From Cyclobacteriaceae bacterium (GTDB lineage: Bacteria > Bacteroidota > Bacteroidia > Cytophagales > Cyclobacteriaceae): DNA of 64,000 nt. This document shows, in pieces, positions 58,789 through 64,000 of the stretch. A program made the position numbers and the translations under genes. The notes beneath the pieces are model-generated. The model was not told where the DNA came from, ran no database searches, and worked only from the letters and a program-made list of their open reading frames with translations. Each line of letters begins with the position of its first letter. The first letter of the stretch is position 1. The stretch covers positions 310,001-374,000 of the forward strand of contig JAHBUC010000003.1 in NCBI GenBank assembly GCA_019638275.1, written 5' to 3'.

Positions 58789-60097
58789 ACCTGCGGAATC
58801 CGCTATAAACAAGAACACCACGCTCTTTTGGTTCAGAAGAGATTTGCGTATTCAGGATAACGCTGGACTGTACCAAGCACTAAAAGAAAATGAAAACGTT
58901 TTACCTATTTTCATTTTCGATACTGAAATCCTTGACAAGCTTGAAGATGATAAAGATGCCCGCGTAGAATTTATTCACCAAACGATTCAGCAAATAAAAA
59001 ATGAACTTGGGGCGTTGGGCAGTTCATTGGCTGTGTTGCAAGGTAACCCGGTTGAAATTTTTAAAACACTCCAACCAAAAGCAGTCTATACCAATCACGA
59101 CTATGAACCGTATGGCAATAAGCGCGATAAGCAGGTAAAAAAAATACTGGAAGAAAAAGGAAGCGCTTTCTATTCATTCAAAGACATCGTCATTTTTGAA
59201 AAAGATGAAATCGTTAAAGATGATGGGAGTCCGTATACGGTGTACACGCCATATAGCAAAAAGTGGAAGGCAGCTTTAACAACATTCTACACCAAATCGT
59301 ATCCTGTTGAAAAATACTCCGGTAATTTCCTGAAATTAAAACCACTACCGTTTCCGGAACTGCATCAAATTGGATTTTCAAAATCAGGCATCACCTTTCC
59401 GGAAAGAAAAATTAAACAAGCCATAATTGAGAAGTACCACCTGCAACGCGATATTCCCGGCATTGACGGAACATCACGATTGAGTGTTCACCTCCGGTTT
59501 GGTACGGTAAGTATTCGCAAGCTGGTTCAGGTAGCGCTTAAGAAAAATGAAAAGTGGTTGAATGAATTGATCTGGCGCGATTTCTACCACATGATTCTCT
59601 GGCATTTCCCACATGTAGTAACAAAAGCATTCAAACCTGCTTATGATCAGATTGAATGGCGCAACGACCCGGATGAATTCAAGGCATGGTGTGAAGGAAA
59701 AACAGGGTACCCCATTGTAGATGCCGGTATGCGGGAGCTTAATGAAACTGGTTACATGCACAACCGTGTACGCATGATTGTAGCCAGCTTTCTTACCAAA
59801 CATTTACTGATCGACTGGCGATGGGGTGAGGCCTACTTTGCTAAAAAGCTTCTTGACTTTGATCTTGCTGCGAACAATGGTGGTTGGCAGTGGGCGGCAG
59901 GTTCGGGTTGCGATGCGGCTCCATATTTCCGTGTGTTCAATCCCTACATTCAAACAGAAAAATTTGATCCTGAACGAACCTACATTAAAAAGTGGGTTCC
60001 TGATTTTGAGACGCCCGACTATCCTCAACCGATTGTCGACCATGCGCTTGCCCGCGAACGTGTATTAGCTGCTTACAAGGTCGCATTGGAATCCTGA
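58769..60097 (+). CDS. phr: Deoxyribodipyrimidine photolyase
   Basis: A light-driven DNA repair enzyme that reverses UV pyrimidine dimers, 442 residues. The N-terminal antenna domain (about 15-150, TTLFWFRRDLRIQDNAGLY) binds a second chromophore. The FAD domain has the hallmark stretch LAANNGGWQWAAGSGCDAAPYFRVFNPYIQTEKFDP. The most upstream codon is TTG at 58769, overlapping the small gene; no ATG exists before the conserved start, so TTG or a later non-ATG start is used. It begins the second crt block and is probably light-regulated with the pathway. Confidence 0.93.
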   Translation: MKRFENKPAESAINKNTTLFWFRRDLRIQDNAGLYQALKENENVLPIFIFDTEILDKLEDDKDARVEFIHQTIQQIKNELGALGSSLAVLQGNPVEIFKTLQPKAVYTNHDYEPYGNKRDKQVKKILEEKGSAFYSFKDIVIFEKDEIVKDDGSPYTVYTPYSKKWKAALTTFYTKSYPVEKYSGNFLKLKPLPFPELHQIGFSKSGITFPERKIKQAIIEKYHLQRDIPGIDGTSRLSVHLRFGTVSIRKLVQVALKKNEKWLNELIWRDFYHMILWHFPHVVTKAFKPAYDQIEWRNDPDEFKAWCEGKTGYPIVDAGMRELNETGYMHNRVRMIVASFLTKHLLIDWRWGEAYFAKKLLDFDLAANNGGWQWAAGSGCDAAPYFRVFNPYIQTEKFDPERTYIKKWVPDFETPDYPQPIVDHALARERVLAAYKVALES

Positions 60098-60240
60098 ATA
60101 TGCGTCACCAAACCGCCCCACATTCCAGCCATTGGGGTTATGGGGTCGGTTGTATTTGGTATGCTGTACTCCCCCTTCATGGGCTTATTTTCCCCGGCAT
60201 GATCCGGAACATAGTGCGGGTTTAGTTGTTGTAGGGTTGT

Positions 60241-60720
60241 ATGAAAGTCTACAACCTTAAACGCACGCAATTTTTGCCCATTTCAATTACAAAAGCCTGG
60301 GATTTTTTCTCCAGCCCGGCCAATCTTTCAAAAATAACGCCTGATCACATGGGTTTTAAAATCCTGTACATATCGGGCGGACCGAAAATGTATCCCGGAC
60401 AGGTTATCCGGTACATTGTTTACGGACTCCCGGGCATACCCATGAACTGGATGACGGAAATCACGCATGTCCAGGAGCCAAATTACTTTGTGGATGAACA
60501 ACGATTCGGGCCTTACGCCTTGTGGCATCACCAGCATCACTTTAAAGAAGTTGAAGGAGGTGTTGAAATGACAGACGAAGTGAATTACGCCATTCCATTT
60601 GGCTTCTTAGGTCGTTTGGCCAACTGGTTGTTTGTTGCGCGTGAAGTAAATCGTATTTTTGAACACCGCTACACCGTACTTGAATCGTATTTTACTAAAC
60701 AGAAGCTTAAAGCCGCATGA
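60241..60720 (+). CDS. SRPBCC-family protein in carotenoid cluster
   Basis: A 159-residue cytoplasmic START/Bet v1-fold (SRPBCC) protein. It has the typical opening KRTQFLPISITKAWDFFSSPANLSKITPDHMGFKIL, with a hydrophobic-cavity-forming sheet and a long C-terminal helix (EVNRIFEHRYTVLESYF). SRPBCC proteins bind small hydrophobic ligands. In Bacteroidota close relatives sit in carotenoid and photolyase operons, so a role in pigment handling or light response is likely. It overlaps crtZ by 4 bp. The gap from phr is 143 bp, without a supported gene. Confidence 0.88.
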   Translation: MKVYNLKRTQFLPISITKAWDFFSSPANLSKITPDHMGFKILYISGGPKMYPGQVIRYIVYGLPGIPMNWMTEITHVQEPNYFVDEQRFGPYALWHHQHHFKEVEGGVEMTDEVNYAIPFGFLGRLANWLFVAREVNRIFEHRYTVLESYFTKQKLKAA

Positions 60721-61208
60721 GCCTGATCACCATTCTAGTTTGCGCCATCATTACCGTTGCTACTTTTCTGTTTTGGGAGTTTGTTGCCTGGTTCACGCAT
60801 AAATACATTATGCACGGTGTACTTTGGGTGTGGCACAAATCCCATCACACGGTACACGATCATGCCCTTGAAAAAAATGATTGGTTTGCCGTTGTCTTCA
60901 GTTTACCTTCCATTGCACTATTCTGGTATTCTTCCACCACCTCAAACCCGTATTTATTTGCCGTTGCCCTTGGCATTTTATGTTACGGATTGTTCTACCT
61001 TATTTTTCATGATGTGATTGTACACCAACGCATCAAATGGCGGCCAGCAAAACGAAGCAAATATTTACAGCGTATGATCAACGCACATTACGTGCACCAT
61101 GCCAAACATACCAAAGAAGATTGTGAGGCTTTTGGCTTTTTGTATGCGCCTAAAAAATACGAGCCCAAAAAATTTTCGTTTAAAAAAGATAGGCAAGCAA
61201 CCCAATAA
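60717..61208 (+). CDS. crtZ: Beta-carotene hydroxylase (CrtZ-type)
   Basis: A di-iron membrane hydroxylase of 163 residues that adds 3-OH groups to beta-rings, giving zeaxanthin from beta-carotene. The four His clusters are present: FTHKYIMHG, WHKSHHTVHDH, FHDVIVHQR and NAHYVHHAKHT. Four short membrane helices alternate with them. Its start overlaps the SRPBCC gene by 4 bp, and three bases separate its stop from the cyclase start. The C-terminal segment (KFSFKKDRQ) is basic. Confidence 0.93.
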   Translation: MSLITILVCAIITVATFLFWEFVAWFTHKYIMHGVLWVWHKSHHTVHDHALEKNDWFAVVFSLPSIALFWYSSTTSNPYLFAVALGILCYGLFYLIFHDVIVHQRIKWRPAKRSKYLQRMINAHYVHHAKHTKEDCEAFGFLYAPKKYEPKKFSFKKDRQATQ

Positions 61209-61211
61209 GGT

Positions 61212-61916
61212 GTGTTCAACGAACGGTATCTTTATCTCGCCCTCGATATATTCTCGATAAGCTTACCGCTTATATTCAGCTTCTATTCTCCATCACCATT
61301 CTATAAAAAATGGAAACACTTGTGGATAGCCATTTTAATTCCGGCCATTCTGTTTATTATGTGGGATGAATGGTTTACCCAAATGGGTATTTGGGGTTTT
61401 AACCCGCGCTATTTAACCGGCATATACCTGGGCAGCTTGCCTTTGGAAGAAATCCTGTTCTTTATTTGCATTCCGTACGCATGTGTGTTTACCTATCATG
61501 CCTTGAACTACCTGATCAAAAAAGATTACCTGGGGCCCTACCAAAAATCAATCACCATATTTCAGGTTGGACTGTTAGTGACTATAGGTGCTTTAAACTA
61601 TTCAAACTGGTACACAGCTGTAACATTTTTTTCGCTGGCTCTTTTCCTGCTATTTCTGATTTATGGCTTGAAAGTAAATTACCTCGGAAGATTCTATGTG
61701 GCCTATTTTTTTATACTGATTCCGTTTTTCCTGATCAATGGTGTTTTAACCGGATCCTTTATTGATGAACAGGTGGTGTGGTACAACGATGCAGAAAATA
61801 TGGGGTTTCGTATGGGCACGATTCCCTTCGAAGATACTTTTTACGGGATGCTGTTGATTTTGATGAATGTTTCTATTCTTGAATTTCTACAGAAAAGAAG
61901 TAACAGAAACACCTGA
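61212..61916 (+). CDS. crtY: Fused heterodimer-type lycopene beta-cyclase (CrtYcd)
   Basis: A membrane lycopene cyclase of 234 residues with both halves of the CrtYc/CrtYd family in one chain. The first half ends with YLGSLPLEEILFFICIP and the second with RMGTIPFEDTFYGMLLIL; each carries the conserved Pro-x-Glu-(Glu/Asp) motif. Six to seven helices. It closes lycopene ends to beta-rings, giving beta-carotene. The start is a GTG three bases after the crtZ stop. It ends three bases before the convergent MORN gene. The single symbol crtY is used for the fused form. Confidence 0.9.
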   Translation: MFNERYLYLALDIFSISLPLIFSFYSPSPFYKKWKHLWIAILIPAILFIMWDEWFTQMGIWGFNPRYLTGIYLGSLPLEEILFFICIPYACVFTYHALNYLIKKDYLGPYQKSITIFQVGLLVTIGALNYSNWYTAVTFFSLALFLLFLIYGLKVNYLGRFYVAYFFILIPFFLINGVLTGSFIDEQVVWYNDAENMGFRMGTIPFEDTFYGMLLILMNVSILEFLQKRSNRNT

Positions 61917-61919
61917 TTT

Positions 61920-62804
61920 TTACCTGCTGGGTTTATCTTCTTTCCACTTACCCTCAAATTTAATATTCCCGTCCTGATCAAATAGTTTTCCGTATCCCTC
62001 GCGCACATCGTTTTTCCATTCGCCTTCATACCGCTCACCGCTTGGCCAATAATAATTGCCCGTTCCGTTTCGCTTATCCTCGTTAAATTCACCCACGTAC
62101 TTCATCCCATCCGCCCATTCGAAGGTACCCTTTCCATGTCGCTTGTTATCTTTCCAATCTCCCCGATACAGGCTACCGGTTGTCCAGATGCCTACACCAC
62201 CACCATTGGCCTTTCCATTAACAACTTCACCCAAATAATGAATGAGTCTGCCACTTTCATTCTTGAAAGAAATTACCTGAACAAGTTGCTTTCTGCTTAG
62301 CTCGCTATTTTTCTTTGCAATTTCGGCCGATAATGCCTGTATTTTTCTAAGCAGGGAATCGCTCTCACCGGTTGAGTTCATCAGAGCATTGATTTCCCGT
62401 TTCAATGAATCAATTGATTTGACGTTACCCGCAATAATGGATTCATAAATTTTATGCGATCCGTTATCTACCGGTCTTTTCATTATTCGCTCTGCTTGTG
62501 CGATCCGATCATTCAGTAAAAGAATTTTACTCTCCTCAGCATCTGCTAAAAGTTCACGGTAGGCATCGCGCGCTTTCCCATAGTCTTCATCAACCAGAAA
62601 CACTTTGTCGGCTGCTTCTAATCGGGTGTAAAAAGAATGTACACGTTGAAGGCTATCAATTACGTGTTCTTGCTCATTGAGAAAAATACTTTTTCTGCGC
62701 GAATCAACTGCCGACCAGGCATACAACCCTAAACCAAGTACAGCAATGAGGCTTCCCAGAATAAAACGCTTTCTATACGATGTCTTACCGGTTTGATTTT
62801 CCAT
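61920..62804 (-). CDS. MORN-repeat protein with N-terminal membrane helix
   Basis: A 294-residue protein with one membrane helix (about 14-30, ILGSLIAVLGLGLYAWSAV), a ~150-residue coiled-coil domain rich in Arg, Glu and Leu, and C-terminal MORN repeats from about residue 200: YRGDWKDNKRHGKGTFEW, YVGEFNEDKRNGTGNYYW, YEGEWKNDVREGYGKLF and FEGKWKEDKPSR. MORN repeats bind lipids or proteins and occur in envelope scaffolds. The signal or membrane anchor places the repeats probably in the periplasm. No partner is evident. Confidence 0.88.
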   Translation of the reverse strand: MENQTGKTSYRKRFILGSLIAVLGLGLYAWSAVDSRRKSIFLNEQEHVIDSLQRVHSFYTRLEAADKVFLVDEDYGKARDAYRELLADAEESKILLLNDRIAQAERIMKRPVDNGSHKIYESIIAGNVKSIDSLKREINALMNSTGESDSLLRKIQALSAEIAKKNSELSRKQLVQVISFKNESGRLIHYLGEVVNGKANGGGVGIWTTGSLYRGDWKDNKRHGKGTFEWADGMKYVGEFNEDKRNGTGNYYWPSGERYEGEWKNDVREGYGKLFDQDGNIKFEGKWKEDKPSR

Positions 62805-62888
62805 AAGTTAATTACATGTAAAAATAGAAATACCGTAAAAAGGATCGGTATGATTCACACAATTTTTGAGCCTCTTGCAAAAAAGGTT

Positions 62889-63689
62889 TTAATCAAAGAT
62901 TCTGATTTCAGGTATCTTCTCCTCAAACTTTCTGAAATCAAGTGACAGATAAACATTAAACCGAAGCACCCAGCGGGTAGTGTACACATAGGAATTATTT
63001 AACGTTTGGCCCGTTGTCCACATCAATCCAGCGGTGTACTTCACACGCGTATTTTTGATGTATCCGATTTGCGGATACAAGCGCAGATCCTCAACCGGGC
63101 TTCCACCAACGGGTTTACCGGTTTGTAAAATAATTTCAGCATCAGGGATAAAATACCAGGTTTTAGGCACGAGGGTTTTGTTGTTGATTGGGATGGCCAT
63201 ATAGAACTTATAACGCCACCTGTTCCTGAAAATCCAATCATCCTCATAGCGATTACCCCTACTCCACCGATGCTCAAAACGCAAACGATGATAAACGATA
63301 AATCGTGAATAAGGCATGGCAAATAAATACTCGTGCCAAATTCGTGGCTCCACCACCAGGTTTTTGAATTCCGGATTTCCAGGCTCGGGCGTAAAATTTA
63401 AACGAAGCACCGGGCCAACTGTAAATACGAAATTCGGACTTGCCCGATAACTCAATCCATGCCGGTTGTATATCTGCGCCACACGACCAATAAAATCAGT
63501 ATCCTGATATCCGGCCGTTCTGAAATGAAATTGTGCATCCCAAAAAAGTTTGTCGGATAGGCGGAACTTGGAATACGTACCCAACCACAAATTTGTACCC
63601 GGAGGATTGAATTGTGCATTGCCTGGGCCAGGCTGAGCGAATACATGAATTGCCTGAAACAGGACTACGGATAAAATTATAACCTTCAT
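62889..63689 (-). CDS. DUF2490 family exported protein
   Basis: A 266-residue secreted protein predicted as a beta-barrel, matching the DUF2490 family of Bacteroidota. The ATG at 63689 is preferred as it starts the signal peptide MKVIILSVVLFQAIHVFAQ; an in-frame ATG at 63707 is also possible. Core motifs: WLGTYSKFRLSDKLFWDAQFHFR, RLRFEHRWSRGNRYEDDWIFRNRWRYKF and AEIILQTGKPVGG. The C-terminus (FEEKIPEIRIFD) lacks a typical terminal Phe. DUF2490 proteins are of unknown function. It follows the next gene upstream by 22 bp and is probably co-transcribed with it. Confidence 0.85.
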   Translation of the reverse strand: MKVIILSVVLFQAIHVFAQPGPGNAQFNPPGTNLWLGTYSKFRLSDKLFWDAQFHFRTAGYQDTDFIGRVAQIYNRHGLSYRASPNFVFTVGPVLRLNFTPEPGNPEFKNLVVEPRIWHEYLFAMPYSRFIVYHRLRFEHRWSRGNRYEDDWIFRNRWRYKFYMAIPINNKTLVPKTWYFIPDAEIILQTGKPVGGSPVEDLRLYPQIGYIKNTRVKYTAGLMWTTGQTLNNSYVYTTRWVLRFNVYLSLDFRKFEEKIPEIRIFD

Positions 63690-63711
63690 CGAACTGGCTG
63701 CTCCCATACAC

Positions 63712-63972
63712 CTAATTGCTATGAAGGTTTATGTTCAATACCTGCAGAATACGGGTGGTCGAATTTAATCCGCGCAATGAACGTTCAATATCTTTCGTGT
63801 CCTGCTCCCGAAGCTCCATCATCCTTCTGTAAATCATTTCAAAGTTCAAAAGCTTTGCTGCCACATCATCACAATCAACAGACGACTCCATGTCTTTTAA
63901 ATAGAAAGGCAAAATATTAAGCTCGTAAGCATTGTACACCCGCTCTTTCATTCGCTCCTGCATGTCTGTCAT
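63712..63972 (-). CDS. Small helical protein, start uncertain at window edge
   Basis: An 86-residue protein from the ATG at 63972 (MTDMQERMKERVYNAYELNILPFYLKDMESSVDC), not recognised. The frame stays open up to the right window edge, so the gene may begin outside the window; a GTG at 63990 is a further option. The sequence is mostly helical with a coiled-coil-like Leu/Glu/Arg pattern (FEMIYRRMMELREQDTKDIERSLRGL). No signal peptide is visible in the part seen. It precedes the DUF2490 gene by 22 bp. Confidence 0.6.
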   Translation of the reverse strand: MTDMQERMKERVYNAYELNILPFYLKDMESSVDCDDVAAKLLNFEMIYRRMMELREQDTKDIERSLRGLNSTTRILQVLNINLHSN

Positions 63973-64000
63973 GGTGTATGGATTCCACACCGTACGGGTA

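Noticed and set aside
60073..60270. Minus-strand frame of 65 codons between phr and the SRPBCC gene
   Set aside because: It overlaps both plus-strand genes, has no family resemblance, and the intergenic part is short.

Overview
The window looks like a chromosomal segment of a Bacteroidota bacterium, most likely of the order Cytophagales. The evidence is TonB receptors with carboxypeptidase-like N-terminal domains, a type III glutamine synthetase, a Bacteroidota-type leucyl-tRNA synthetase, a DUF2807 (head GIN) protein, a Lacal_2735-type small protein, TAnnTTTG-type promoter hexamers and weak Shine-Dalgarno sequences. The genus cannot be fixed from the sequence. I see no rRNA, tRNA, CRISPR, prophage or insertion sequence with a transposase. 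About 54 genes are supported.

Layout. 0-5 kb: a TonB receptor with an SGNH-hydrolase-like lipoprotein, closed by a clear terminator, then a small protein. 5-16 kb: mostly minus strand: a YdcF-like protein, a large TerB/ABC/ABC-2 fusion transporter, a lipoprotein, a receiver-only response regulator (plus strand), and a run of TonB receptor, TPR protein, membrane protein, LytS-type kinase and LytTR regulator. 16-26.8 kb: leuS carrying an in-frame mobile endonuclease domain, a coiled-coil protein, fabH, an M16 lipoprotein peptidase and a CtpA-like S41 peptidase. 26.8-39 kb: two tandem M28 peptidases, glnN, a fatty acid hydroxylase/sterol desaturase, DUF2807, TerB, an amidohydrolase, an outer-membrane protein, CapA and PdeM. 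39-49.5 kb: an esterase, a PiT-like permease, a UspA-SulP pair beside an OmpR-type two-component system, a PepSY-like protein, hemerythrin and the ligase-associated helicase.

49.6-61.9 kb is a carotenoid and light-response region. A MerR regulator with a CarH-like cobalamin signature and an ECF sigma factor precede crtI-crtB-idi. After an unrelated 4.6-kb stretch (two AT-rich unknown genes, a serine hydrolase, a phosphate-type porin) come photolyase, an SRPBCC protein, crtZ and a fused lycopene cyclase. With geranylgeranyl diphosphate supplied from elsewhere (no crtE here), these enzymes could make zeaxanthin. The window ends with a MORN-repeat protein, a DUF2490 protein and an edge-truncated or short unknown gene.

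The most unusual features are: (1) a 449-bp element with inverted terminal repeats carrying an apparently intact DUF559/Vsr-like nuclease, inserted in frame into leuS; (2) smaller in-frame repeat insertions in leuS and in the ligase-associated helicase; (3) two arrays of four ATTAGA-like hexamers, each spaced exactly 11 bp, between a two-component system and sulP; (4) 11-bp-spaced TGTTAA repeats upstream of the phosphate-type porin; and (5) the predicted B12-dependent light switch for carotenoids and photolyase.
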